Shown here piece by piece: positions 36,860 through 44,332 of a DNA stretch of 64,000 bases; position 1 is the first letter of the stretch; each line of letters opens with the position of its first letter. Below the pieces are notes generated by a model, which was given only the letters and a program-made list of their open reading frames with translations, was not told the DNA's origin and made no database searches. A program made the position numbers and the translations under genes. Source of the DNA: an uncultured Ruminococcus sp. (GTDB taxonomy: Bacteria > Bacillota > Clostridia > Oscillospirales > Ruminococcaceae); assembly GCA_947629455.1 (NCBI GenBank), contig CANRDT010000009.1:1-64000 (forward strand), read 5' to 3'.

Positions 36860-37001
36860 CACTTTTTGCCGTATTTATTAATTTTTCGTATACCTGCACA
36901 AATCGCCAAGGGAGTTTTTGTGGATTATTTTTGAAGCAAAATAGGCTGTTTCAGCGCTGTTTTTGACGTGGTGGGGGAGGAGGGAAAACAACATAAAATA
37001 A

Positions 37002-37040
37002 AAAAACATTTACATAAAATTTCACAATTGATTTTTTATA
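37002..37040. mobile_element. MITE end remnant
   Basis: 'acatttacataaaatttcacaattgattttt' resembles the right ends of MITE copies B and C ('atgcttacataaaattt..aaattgatttcc'), but no left end or target duplication is found nearby. Probably a decayed fragment. The rest of the 36860-37080 interval shows nothing else. Confidence 0.45.
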
Positions 37041-37082
37041 ATATTCACGGAAAACAGTTTTCAAAATATTATCCCCCAAACC

Positions 37083-37114
37083 AAAAAACGGATCGTTGGC
37101 AAATGCCAACGTCC
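37083..37114 (-). terminator. Terminator of the yabP-yabR operon
   Basis: On the minus strand CGGACGTTGGC and GCCAACGATCCG pair around ATTT and are followed by six T. It lies about 32 bp after the yabR stop codon. Confidence 0.8.
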
Positions 37115-37145
37115 GCCTTGTATACGATACACCGAATCGCGCCGC

Positions 37146-37694
37146 TCATTTCCTTCTCGAACTGCTGCGGCGTTTGTTGTCCATAAGATGTTTAAGATCG
37201 GAAAACTTCTCCTCGCTGCTCGCTTTGAACTTGCTCATCATTTCCTCAAAATCCGGATCGCCCGAACTGTCCGCAAAATAAACCGGAGGCGGATTCTTCG
37301 CGAGATCCTGCGGCTCCTTCTCGTAACCGCGCCGCCGCTGTCCCTGACCGTCGCCCCTTGACTGCCCGCTGCGCTGATTGCCGCCCTGCTGACGTCCGCG
37401 TCCGTTTCCGCCGCTGCCGCCGTTCTGTCTGCGGTCGCCCTGCTTTTTCGCAGGAGCAGGCAGTGCCTTCTTGATAGACAAACTTATCTTCTTGTTGTCC
37501 TCGCTCAGCGCAAGCACCTTGACCTTGACTACCTGACCCTCTTTCAGATGATCCTTTATGTCCTCGACAAACGTCTGCGCGACCTCGGAAATATGTACCA
37601 TTCCCGTGGTGTTCTTGTCAAGCTCCACAAACGCGCCGAATTTGGTGATCCCCGTTACTTTACCCTCATAAATTTTTCCGACCTCAAGCTGCAT
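37146..37694 (-). CDS. yabR: S1 RNA-binding domain protein, YabR type
   Basis: Residues 1-75 form one S1 domain (VGKIYEGKVTGITKFGAFVEL, GMVHISEVAQTFVEDIKDHL, VKVKVLALSEDNKKISLSIK). The remainder is a Gly/Arg/Gln-rich, positively charged stretch (about residues 85-135) and a short tail. Its place after divIC matches the Bacillus gene yabR, a small S1 protein that probably binds RNA or ribosomes. The RGG-like tail is longer than in Bacillus. GAGAGGA precedes the ATG. Confidence 0.9.
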   Translation of the reverse strand: MQLEVGKIYEGKVTGITKFGAFVELDKNTTGMVHISEVAQTFVEDIKDHLKEGQVVKVKVLALSEDNKKISLSIKKALPAPAKKQGDRRQNGGSGGNGRGRQQGGNQRSGQSRGDGQGQRRRGYEKEPQDLAKNPPPVYFADSSGDPDFEEMMSKFKASSEEKFSDLKHLMDNKRRSSSRRK

Positions 37695-37822
37695 TTCTGT
37701 TTTTTATCCTCTCTGATATATATATTTTTGCCGGACGGACCGCTCCGCCTCAAGACTTCCCCCACTCACTGCCGGAATACTCCGGTACGCACCTTTACAG
37801 ACTGTGGACATTTAGGCATATA

Positions 37823-37920
37823 AACCGTCTGCCAAGCCGTTTGCCGTCTTAACCGTCTGAACCGTCTTAGCCGTATTAACTGTCATAGCCGTCTGCCGTT
37901 CATAGCCGCCTGCCGTATCA
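37823..37920. repeat. Degenerate 9-bp tandem repeat
   Basis: About ten units built on CCGTCTTAA/CCGTCTGCC (for example CCGTCTGAA, CCGTCTTAG, CCGTATTAA, CTGTCATAG), some separated by two or three bases. It fills the gap between divIC and yabR, ending at the divIC stop codon. Confidence 0.7.
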
Positions 37921-38259
37921 GTCGCGCTCCACTACATAGAATCTCCGCTCGTCGGGATACGCATACCCCAGACGTTCAACGGCTATCCGTTCCATATATT
38001 CCGATTCGTCGTCGGAACTCAGTATCCTGACATACTCGTCATTCTCCTGTTTAGCCTCGCTTATCTGCACGGAAAGCTCCTCGCTCTGCTTTTTGAGCTG
38101 CGCTATCTGCGCCTGCTGCGAGATGATGTTGAATACCGAATAGAGTATCAGTCCGAACACGGATACTCCCAACAGCACGCGTACAAGAATACTCCTGTTC
38201 TCCCTGACGGGTTCTTCGGGCAGAAGTCCCTTTTTCGCCGTATTCTTTTCGTCCGACAT
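37918..38259 (-). CDS. divIC: Septum formation initiator DivIC
   Basis: A bitopic membrane protein of 113 residues: a short cytoplasmic N-terminus, one helix (about residues 25-44, VLLGVSVFGLILYSVFNII) and an external coiled coil (QIAQLKKQSEELSVQISEA). The end ERLGYAYPDERRFYVVERD is typical of DivIC/FtsB. It helps assemble the division septum with FtsL and DivIB. Start 38259 has AGGAGG upstream; the frame continues upstream without one. The order yabP-yabQ-divIC-yabR matches Bacillus. Confidence 0.92.
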   Translation of the reverse strand: MSDEKNTAKKGLLPEEPVRENRSILVRVLLGVSVFGLILYSVFNIISQQAQIAQLKKQSEELSVQISEAKQENDEYVRILSSDDESEYMERIAVERLGYAYPDERRFYVVERD

Positions 38260-38376
38260 AACATCACGTCCCTCCTGCCGGCAGCTGTTACCGTATATTC
38301 CCGACCTGTGAAAACGCCGCGTCCGTTCGAGCCGTCCGCACACGTTTATCCGATTATTATTATACACCATTAAAAA

Positions 38377-38835
38377 CTACACTTTCAAGGGTTTTTTCAC
38401 ATCTTTTTCACTTTTTAAAAAATTTGGGTTATTTTTCACAAATCGCGCCTTGATAAATCGTGCAAATTTATCAATTAATTTAAACAGCGGTGAGAAAATT
38501 TTCCTGAGTATTTTGTATATAAATGCGGATAATGCCCTCACCGCCGCCACTATCGGTTCGCCAAGGGCGGCTCTTTCGACGGCTGCGCCGAGTATCATTC
38601 CCAGAAAAATAAAAAACCTCAGCTGTCCCGTCTGCGACAGTGCGAAAAGGAAATACACCGCGCCGAAAAATACGGCATAGAGAAGATCTTCCGCAAAGCA
38701 GAGAACTTTACCGTGGGGAAGTGCGGCGCGCAGGCATCTCAGGCAGTCATATACCGCGCCTGCGCCTGCTCCTGCAAGAGTGGCAAGCAGGAAAATTTGT
38801 GTTTCGGCGTGAATACCGAGCTGCATAGGCGTCAT
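38377..38835 (-). CDS. yabQ: Spore cortex biosynthesis protein YabQ
   Basis: A membrane protein of 152 residues with three or four hydrophobic segments in the first 100 residues (TQIFLLATLAGAGAGAVYD, EDLLYAVFFGAVYFLFAL, FIFLGMILGAAVERAALG) and a basic tail. YDCLRCLR after the first helix is typical. YabQ is made in the mother cell and needed for cortex formation. Its start overlaps the last codons of yabP by translational coupling; the ribosome site GGCGGT is weak. Confidence 0.9.
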   Translation of the reverse strand: MTPMQLGIHAETQIFLLATLAGAGAGAVYDCLRCLRAALPHGKVLCFAEDLLYAVFFGAVYFLFALSQTGQLRFFIFLGMILGAAVERAALGEPIVAAVRALSAFIYKILRKIFSPLFKLIDKFARFIKARFVKNNPNFLKSEKDVKKPLKV

Positions 38836-38845
38836 AGCGCACCGC

Positions 38846-39133
38846 CTATCTGAATATTTTGCCGAGGGCGGAGAGTTTTTTTCTGCGGTCTTTATCGCCG
38901 TAGACGAGCGCGCAGATGTCCCCTTCGACGAGAACATCTCCCGAGCCGACGCTCATTTCGTTAATATGCAGGTCGCTGCCGCGAATGGTCAGCTCGCCCA
39001 GCTGTGTGAACAGACAGATCTCTTCCTCATTGAATCTGTCCACGTCCGTCACGCCCGACAGCGAGAGTCTTGCGCGGTTTTCGAGAATGACGTTATGCCG
39101 TCCCTGTGTTTCGGTGTTCTGCTTGTTTTCCAT
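38846..39133 (-). CDS. yabP: Sporulation protein YabP
   Basis: A 95-residue protein of the YabP/YqfC family. HNVILENRARLSLSGVTDVDRFNEEEI, LGELTIRG and SDLHINEMSVGSGDVLVEGDI are the family signatures. YabP is expressed in the mother cell, usually from a SigE promoter; I see GGAGG before the ATG but cannot assign a SigE site with confidence. It is the first gene of the yabP-yabQ-divIC-yabR group. Confidence 0.93.
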   Translation of the reverse strand: MENKQNTETQGRHNVILENRARLSLSGVTDVDRFNEEEICLFTQLGELTIRGSDLHINEMSVGSGDVLVEGDICALVYGDKDRRKKLSALGKIFR

Positions 39134-39557
39134 AAATTTACCTCCGAAAAGTATTTAGATTTTTTTGTATATTTGTATAATAATTGTATTCGCGGAGGTG
39201 AAAAATAATTACTGAACGGCGTTTAGAGGTTGGAATGTTCTGTACTATGATTTCACGCTCCGCAGTTTGAAAGATGAGTAGGAGGAAAATTAAAAAAGGT
39301 TTTCGCACCAGCCTTTTCCTAAAAAAGGCTGCCCTCGCGCGGGCGGCGCTTGTCGCCCTCTACATCGTGTTGAGCGGTCAGACTTTGCAAATCGGGCGGT
39401 TAAAATTTATTGCGGCAATTACTTTAATAATCTGTGGGAAAGAAATTTCCGGTTTTTATTTTACGAAGTAAAATAAAAATTGCCGACAGGATATTGTCAG
39501 CAAAGGAAATTTTATTTTAATCCAAATACCGTTTAGAAGTAAGAACCGCTCAATACA
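39134..39557. repeat. Intergenic repeat cluster, inverted copy of the 23.7/42.4 kb module
   Basis: Positions about 39285-39520 are the reverse complement of the modules at 23.71-23.93 and 42.36-42.58 kb: AAGGTTTTCG, CCTTTTCCTAAAAAAGG, GAGGGCGACAAGC and 'cttggaaatcgggcggtt' read inverted, then the palindrome TTTTACGAAGTAAAATAAAA. The first 150 bp hold the yabP leader. No gene is visible. Confidence 0.65.
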
Positions 39558-39638
39558 CCAAAACGGGTTGTTAGCGCAGCAGAGCCGTTGTGAGCGCGCT
39601 TGCAAGCGAACAGGCGGAGCAAGCGTGACCCGTTTTGG
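39558..39638 (-). terminator. Long-loop inverted repeat after the tRNA-Gln genes
   Basis: CCAAAACGGGT (39558-39568) and ACCCGTTTTGG (39628-39638) are perfect inverses, with smaller GC hairpins such as GCGCGCTTGCAAGCG in the loop. It lies downstream of the minus-strand tRNA genes and might end their transcript, but it has no long T-run, so the role is uncertain. Confidence 0.35.
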
Positions 39639-39727
39639 AGAGGAGGAGCGACGGAGCGAGTGAGAGGTGACTTTTCACAAAAGAATAAAGAAAAGTCGCC
39701 GCGAACGATACGAAGTCCGCGACGACG

Positions 39728-39803
39728 TGGCTGGGGTAAAAGGATTCGAACCTTTGGAATGCCGGAATCAGAATCCGGTGCCTTACCACTTGGCGATACC
39801 CCA
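39728..39803 (-). tRNA. tRNA-Gln (CTG anticodon)
   Basis: 76 nt including encoded CCA. The acceptor stem pairs TGGGGTA with TACCCCA, the anticodon stem CCGGA/TCCGG holds TTCTGAT with anticodon CTG, and the T-arm loop is GGTTCGAATCC. It lies 25 bp downstream of a second tRNA-Gln. Confidence 0.95.
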
Positions 39804-39828
39804 ATATCACGGGAAAGTAAACATTCAT

Positions 39829-39904
39829 TGGTTGGGATAGATGGATTCGAACCATCGGAATCACGGAGTCAAAGTCCGTTGCCTTACCTCTTGGCTATAC
39901 CCCA
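39829..39904 (-). tRNA. tRNA-Gln (TTG anticodon)
   Basis: 76 nt with encoded CCA. TGGGGTA pairs with TATCCCA (one G-T pair), the anticodon loop CTTTGAC carries TTG, and the T-loop is GGTTCGAATCC. It is the first of two tRNA-Gln genes, together covering both glutamine codons. Confidence 0.95.
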
Positions 39905-40278
39905 GGATCTTTCCCGCACAATAAACATATTACGCCGCTATATTTCAAACAGCTTTATTATTATACCAGAATTTCACCGATAAATCAAGCCGCTGTGTGA
40001 TGTTTTTACAGAAATTTAACAATTTGATGTGCATACTGCAATCTCAGAGAAATATCCGCTTAAAAAGCTATCCCCAAAAGGGCAGAAACAGCATATGTCA
40101 AATCGCCTTGACTGCCGACTTCCAGAAAGTCTACACCCTCCGCCGCCAACGGAGGAAATAGCCATAAAACAGTATATTCCCCCAATGGGGGGAAAACAGC
40201 ACATTATCTATAATATTTCTTTGACAGAATACGCAGCTGCCAAAGCAACTCTTACATCTTACCGCTTACCTCTAACCT
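39905..40278. repeat. Intergenic region with hairpins and heptamer tract
   Basis: No gene is seen. It holds the upstream region of the tRNAs, a CCTCCGCCG/CAACGGAGG hairpin (about 40137-40156), a TATTCCCCCAATGGGGGGAA hairpin (about 40172-40191) and, directly after the M15 peptidase stop, a heptamer tract 'ctcttacatcttaccgcttacctctaacctctaacc' (40249-40284). Confidence 0.6.
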
Positions 40279-40893
40279 CTAACCGAATATCCTCCTCAAA
40301 CGCGCTATCGGAGAACGCGAGGTCGGCGACTTGTAAAAATGCTGATAATCCTTTGACTGCTGCCAGTCGCCGCCCCATTTCCAACCGTGCGCACGGAAAA
40401 TTTTCAGACAAATATCCCCCTCGGCGATCTTGTGCGCAAAATCCCGACTGCGGTCGGCATACTCCACCGCATTGGCAGGCATGACCCTGCCGTCCACAAT
40501 GTACGGATTGTACAGCGGATTGATGTCGATCGCCCTGCCGTAACCATGGAGTGAAATAGTATTCGTCCCCTCGACCGTGCGGTAATTGAAACAGGACGAA
40601 TTGTTGTCGCTCATTATCTTCTCATCGTCGCCGCCGTACTCGTCTGCAAGCCGCAGCTTTTCAATGCGATAACCTGCCTCGAAAAGCTCACGGAATATCT
40701 CCGCGACTTCCTCCGCAAGCCTGCGGTCGCAGATCAACTCCCCCATTTGCTCCGCGCCGTCAAAATCAATATACCCGAGCCGCAGATATGCCAGCTCCGA
40801 CAAACCGATATGCGGATTCGGGCGGTAGCTTTTGCCGTTTATGCGCTTTGAAATTTCCTCCGAAATGCCGCTGATACTGTAACTGAATGTCAT
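40279..40893 (-). CDS. M15 family peptidase (D-Ala-D-Ala carboxypeptidase/endopeptidase-like)
   Basis: A 204-residue protein of the VanY/M15C fold. The metal ligands are His116 and Asp123 (SLHGYGRAIDIN) and His185 in DYQHFYK; the catalytic acid lies just before it. FNYRTVEGTNTISLHGYG is typical of L,D- or D,D-endopeptidases that trim peptidoglycan. No signal peptide is apparent at the N-terminus, so how it reaches the wall is unclear. GAGGAGAG precedes the ATG. The stop codon lies inside a heptamer tract. Confidence 0.88.
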   Translation of the reverse strand: MTFSYSISGISEEISKRINGKSYRPNPHIGLSELAYLRLGYIDFDGAEQMGELICDRRLAEEVAEIFRELFEAGYRIEKLRLADEYGGDDEKIMSDNNSSCFNYRTVEGTNTISLHGYGRAIDINPLYNPYIVDGRVMPANAVEYADRSRDFAHKIAEGDICLKIFRAHGWKWGGDWQQSKDYQHFYKSPTSRSPIARLRRIFG

Positions 40894-40921
40894 TTTTCTC
40901 TCCTCGCGATCTTTATTTGTT

Positions 40922-41027
40922 TTTTGATATTTATGCCTGAGTATTTTTGTTTAGGATATTTATTTTTGTGATATTTATTTTTGGATATTTGTTTTGCGGA
41001 TATGATTTTTTGGATTATTATTTTTTT
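40922..41027. repeat. T-rich degenerate tandem repeat
   Basis: About six units of 14-17 bp built on GGATATTTATTTTTGT, upstream of the M15 peptidase. There is no open frame through it. Confidence 0.6.
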
Positions 41028-41128
41028 GTCAGGCAGAATATATACCTCAATATGCACCTATAGACTGTCTATGTTCTTTCCGCGATAAATATACACCCGC
41101 CGGAGCAAATTTTACCTCCAACTCAAAA

Positions 41129-41273
41129 GAAAAGGGGGACTTGCGGCAGTCCCCCGAACGTAAGAATCGGTTATCCGGCAGGCGTGGCTTGCCCCTGCAT
41201 CTCTCGGGTCTCCCCTGTCATACCATCGGCGTGTGGATGCCACGAAATTGTCCACCTCGGATAATCTTATTTT
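41129..41273 (-). ncRNA. Candidate structured small RNA with intrinsic terminator
   Basis: On the minus strand a TATAAT box (41280-41285) precedes a ~145-nt segment. GATTATCCG (41258-41266) pairs with CCGGATAACC (41169-41178), an inner GTGGC pairs with GCCAC, and GGG-GAGA-CCC forms a possible GNRA-type tip. A perfect terminator follows: GGGGGACT / AGTCCCCC (41134-41155), then TTTTCTTTT. A long interrupted hairpin with its own promoter and terminator recalls 6S-like RNAs, but I cannot match a family and it is short for 6S. No clear -35 is seen; the promoter region overlaps the end of the Rpn gene. Confidence 0.5.
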
Positions 41274-41291
41274 ACCTATATTATAGCCTGC

Positions 41292-41459
41292 TTACGCCGT
41301 CTCTCCCTCGGCAAGGTTCTTGACTTCACTGACCGTAAGATCAGTGCATAAAGCTATTTCTTCGTAAGATAACTTTTCGGTCTTGATCATAGCCAAGGCG
41401 ATTTGTTTCTGCTTTTCGTAATTGGATTTTTTATTCAGATCCTCCATGATCTTGCACAT
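41292..41459 (-). CDS. Possible nested small protein of Rpn copy 1 (RpnS-like)
   Basis: Inside the rpn frame AAGGAGGT (41469-41476) lies nine bases before an in-frame ATG (41457-41459), a stronger ribosome site than that of the full gene. Starting there gives 55 residues, MCKIMEDLNKKSNYEKQKQ onward to the HTH-like end. E. coli rpn genes are reported to make a short C-terminal product that inhibits the full nuclease. The site is seen here; expression and inhibition are inference. Confidence 0.5.
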   Translation of the reverse strand: MCKIMEDLNKKSNYEKQKQIALAMIKTEKLSYEEIALCTDLTVSEVKNLAEGETA

Positions 41460-42071
41460 ATTCTCCCGACCTCCTTCGGTTTCTTTGATGTACCTCACTC
41501 TGTCTGCTATCTGCGTATAATTCATATCCTCGGCATTTCTGCACTTGAAGTCGTGCATCAGCTTGCCGAGAGCCGAATCGTCCTCATAAGAGCCGTTGAC
41601 ATATATTATATGCGAGCCGTCGCCGAAATATGTCCCCGTCTGCTTGACGATACGGTCGATCTCGTACAGCGGCAGCCCTGCGCCGATAACGTCGCTTTCG
41701 GTTATGAAAATAACATAGCTGTCCGCAAGCTCCGAAAATTTTTGCCCTCTGCTCAAAAGTCTGGTGTCGATCATACTGCTGTTGTACCGCGCACGGCGAA
41801 TATCCGCGCCCTCGTAATTGCGCTGTACTTCGATATTGTATACCTTGCCCGAACTATCTTTTGCGAAGATGTCAAGCCTTATCGAACGATCAAGCAGGTT
41901 GTTATAGCTGCGCTGAGCGATAACTTCGATGACCTCAAAATCGCTCCTGTTAAGTATTATATTCAGCAGCAATGCCACCGTCTTATTATCGCCGTCAAAA
42001 ACTGCCGACATAAAAGTATCGTCCATAAGACAAAATTCATCTATCGCCTTGTAGTATTCACTTCTGTCCAT
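41292..42071 (-). CDS. Rpn-family PD-(D/E)XK nuclease/putative transposase, copy 1
   Basis: A 259-residue protein. The nuclease core has Asp67 (RLDIFA), Glu81 and Gln83 (YNIEVQR), the D...E-x-Q/K pattern of Rpn nucleases. The C-terminus from residue 205 ends in a helix-turn-helix-like segment (YEEIALCTDLTVSEVKNLAEG). Rpn proteins are DNA endonucleases once linked to RecA-independent recombination and later to phage defence. It has a near-consensus promoter and GAGGTG before the ATG. The copy at 48.8 kb agrees except for three residues up to residue 213, then diverges. An internal ribosome site and ATG lie at the point of divergence. Confidence 0.88.
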   Translation of the reverse strand: MDRSEYYKAIDEFCLMDDTFMSAVFDGDNKTVALLLNIILNRSDFEVIEVIAQRSYNNLLDRSIRLDIFAKDSSGKVYNIEVQRNYEGADIRRARYNSSMIDTRLLSRGQKFSELADSYVIFITESDVIGAGLPLYEIDRIVKQTGTYFGDGSHIIYVNGSYEDDSALGKLMHDFKCRNAEDMNYTQIADRVRYIKETEGGRENMCKIMEDLNKKSNYEKQKQIALAMIKTEKLSYEEIALCTDLTVSEVKNLAEGETA

Positions 42072-42100
42072 TGTCACACCTCGGATTTTTCTTTAAGTAT

Positions 42101-42129
42101 ATTATATCACAGTTTTTTGAGAAAATCAA
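42101..42129 (-). promoter_or_regulatory. Promoter of Rpn copy 1
   Basis: TTGATT (42124-42129) and TATAAT (42101-42106), 17 bp apart on the minus strand. The same promoter precedes copy 2, so about 60 bp of upstream sequence is shared by the duplication. Confidence 0.75.
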
Positions 42130-42149
42130 GGGCGTTGATGATAATGGAA

Positions 42150-42740
42150 AAAATCAATTTTTAGGTGTTTGGGGAGTATATACGATAAAAGCCGTTTTCA
42201 CGCCTGCCGCCGCAAGCGACGGCTGTAGCAAATGCCTTTCATAGTAGGGAAAGCGCTCTCTTGCAAGCGCTTTCCCTCTTACCAAACAGTCCACCGGACT
42301 GTTTGGTAATTCACCCTTTTCAGAGCACACCCCAAACACTTCGTGTTTGGGCTGAAAGAAAATTTCCTTTGCCGACATTAAGCGGTCGGCAATTTTTATT
42401 TTACTTCGTAAAATAAAAACCGGAAATTTCTTTCCCTCAGATTATTAAAGTATTTGCCACCGAGATGTTTAACCGCCCGATTTCCAAGCTCTGAACGCTC
42501 CGCACATCGCAGAGGGCGACAAGCGCCGCCCGCGCGAGGGCAGCCTTTTTAAGGAAAAGGCTTGATCCAAAACCTTTTTGATATGCTGACTTCGTTTACA
42601 CCACAACTGCGTATCGTTAAATCAAAGCTTGTTAGCTACTCTTACCTCTTACTTCTAAACGCCGCCGTTTGCATCAAAAGGAATAAAACGCCGCAAATCT
42701 TCCGAAAAAGTTGACAATTGTCGAAAAGCGTGTTATACTA
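42150..42740. repeat. Intergenic repeat cluster
   Basis: No gene is visible. It holds the 106-bp block 42221-42326 (identical to 48417-48522) with two hairpins (42247-42276 and 42279-42309), then the 'ttgccgacattaagcggtcg' module (42370-42420), 'aaccgcccgatttccaag' (42472-42489) with its hairpin string up to 42595, and a heptamer tract (42638-42665). Confidence 0.75.
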
Positions 42741-42820
42741 TGATAAATTGAAATTTAATTATTTTTCAAATATATGTGAAAATGAAATTTATAAGCAAAA
42801 AATTTCGGAAGTGAAATGCT

Positions 42821-43600
42821 ATGAGCGATCGCCTAAAAAACGATACCGTAAAGCCTGCAAAGCGTAAAAGCGCTGTCAGAAAAGCTCTGCCGTATATCTG
42901 CGGTATGTGCATTCTTGCAGGCGCAGTCATATTAATTATAATAAATATTTCCGCATACAGAAAAAATGAAGATAAATTGGTTTTCAGCGTAAGACCGCGA
43001 GATGAGATCGACAGCTTGTCTTCCGCCGAAGATATGATCGTTTCAACGTCACAGCAATTTGCGTTTCCTGCGGATATAAATATTGTCGGTATGGAACAGC
43101 TTATGCAAATTGATGGCGTGGGCGAAAAGACAGCGCGGAGTATTATCGACTTCCGCAGTTCGCTCGGCAAGATAAGGAATATGGATCAGCTGCTTGAAAT
43201 TGACGGTATCGGCGAAAAAACGCTGGCAAAGCTTAAAAAATATCTGTACGTTTCGGGCGCGGATTATTCCGAACTGACCACCGCCGCGCCGACGACCACG
43301 CCTTCTCAGACTACCACCACCACCACAACAACTACCATCACTACCACCACAACAACTACGACCACAACGACTACAACTACAATGACCACTACCGCCGCTC
43401 CCGCAATGAAAACGGTGAATATTAATACTGCGGACGCGCAGGAGCTCTCCGAGAGCCTGCTGATAGACATTGCCCTCGCGCAGAAAATTGTCGAGCTGAG
43501 GGAGACGATAAGCTATTTTTCAAATGATCTGGAGCTTTTGTATGTGGACGGATTTTCAAAAGAAATGCTCGTCGAGCGCAGACCGTACATAACTTGGTGA
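42821..43600 (+). CDS. ComEA-like helix-hairpin-helix protein with poly-Thr linker
   Basis: A 259-residue protein with one membrane helix near the N-terminus (about residues 24-44). HhH region 1 is a ComEA domain (MEQLMQIDGVGEKTARSIID, LLEIDGIGEKTLAKLKKYL, about 90-145). A Thr-rich linker of about 40 residues follows, then a second, more divergent HhH-like region (VNINTADAQELSESLLIDI, IALAQKIVELRE). ComEA normally binds incoming DNA at the cell surface. The double domain and linker are unusual. No comEC or other competence gene is adjacent. Confidence 0.85.
   Translation: MSDRLKNDTVKPAKRKSAVRKALPYICGMCILAGAVILIIINISAYRKNEDKLVFSVRPRDEIDSLSSAEDMIVSTSQQFAFPADINIVGMEQLMQIDGVGEKTARSIIDFRSSLGKIRNMDQLLEIDGIGEKTLAKLKKYLYVSGADYSELTTAAPTTTPSQTTTTTTTTTITTTTTTTTTTTTTTMTTTAAPAMKTVNINTADAQELSESLLIDIALAQKIVELRETISYFSNDLELLYVDGFSKEMLVERRPYITW
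43295..43395 (+). repeat. ACN trinucleotide tract encoding poly-Thr
   Basis: A run of ACC, ACA, ACT and ACG codons, interrupted by one ATC and one ATG, inside the ComEA-like gene. Mixed codons make long slippage less likely, but length change would stay in frame. Confidence 0.85.
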
Positions 43601-44332
43601 AAGCCGTGTTATGAGTACAAATTTACGGACGGGTGTTCGTGAGAGATCTCAAGAACAAGACCTTATTTGAAAATGCTTAGGAGGATATGGACATAATTTA
43701 TCTTCGTATCAGAGCAGCAGCGGCGCGTCACAATGGCTGCACTGCGCTAACCCCACACTGCCCAACTCTTACTTCTTACATCTTAATTTCTTATTTCTAA
43801 ACGCTTATTTCTAAATGCCCTTTATGGCGGCAGCTGCGCACCTATTGCCGAAATATCGCGCAGAATATGTATTAAAAGCCATTCTCCCCCATTGGGGGGG
43901 AAAACAGCCGGTTTCGGGGGTATCTTCTCCGCCGTCGGCGGAGAAGATACGTTTAAAAGCTGTTTCCTCGCCGTTGGCGAGGAAATAGCCATATATCAAA
44001 GAACCTTAACCGCCCGATTTCCAAGTTCTGACCGCTCCGCACACGTCAGAGGGCGACAAGCACCGCCCGCGCGAGGGCAAACTTTTTAACGCGCAAAAGT
44101 CACACTGACTATCTCTTATTTCTTACTACTAAAAGGGAAAATAACATATTTATAAAGAGTATTTCTTTGATAAAATATACAGATGTACATGAAATTCTTA
44201 CATCTTATCTCTTAATACTAAGGGTAGAAACAGCCTTTTATCTATACACTATTTCTATAAGATACTAAAAAATCATATCGTCAGTAAATCCACACTGCCC
44301 AACTCTTACCTCTTCCCTCTAACCTCTAACCT
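43601..44332. repeat. Long intergenic repeat cluster
   Basis: No gene is visible in 730 bp. Modules: 'cacactgcccaactcttac' with heptamers (43752-43800 and 44290-44335), 'ggcggcagctgcgcacctattgccg' (about 43825-43850), hairpins CATTCTCCCCC/GGGGGG (43881-43905), TATCTTCTCCGCC/GGCGGAGAAGATA (43921-43950), TTTCCTCGCC/GGCGAGGAAA (43964-43985), 'aaccgcccgatttccaag' (44009-44026) and 'tttctataagatactaaaaaatcat' (44249-44275). The last recurs at 50.97 kb. Confidence 0.7.

Noticed and set aside
37918-38370. Longer form of DivIC starting at 38370
   Set aside because: The extra 37 codons have no family similarity, and AGGAGG marks the start at 38259.
39600-39983. Plus-strand open frame of 127 codons over the tRNA-Gln genes
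   Set aside because: It covers two well-formed tRNAs on the other strand and their repeat-rich flank.
41129-41273. Signal recognition particle RNA
   Set aside because: The conserved GGAA-type tetraloop and AGCAG element of SRP RNA are not present; the segment is kept only as an unassigned RNA candidate.
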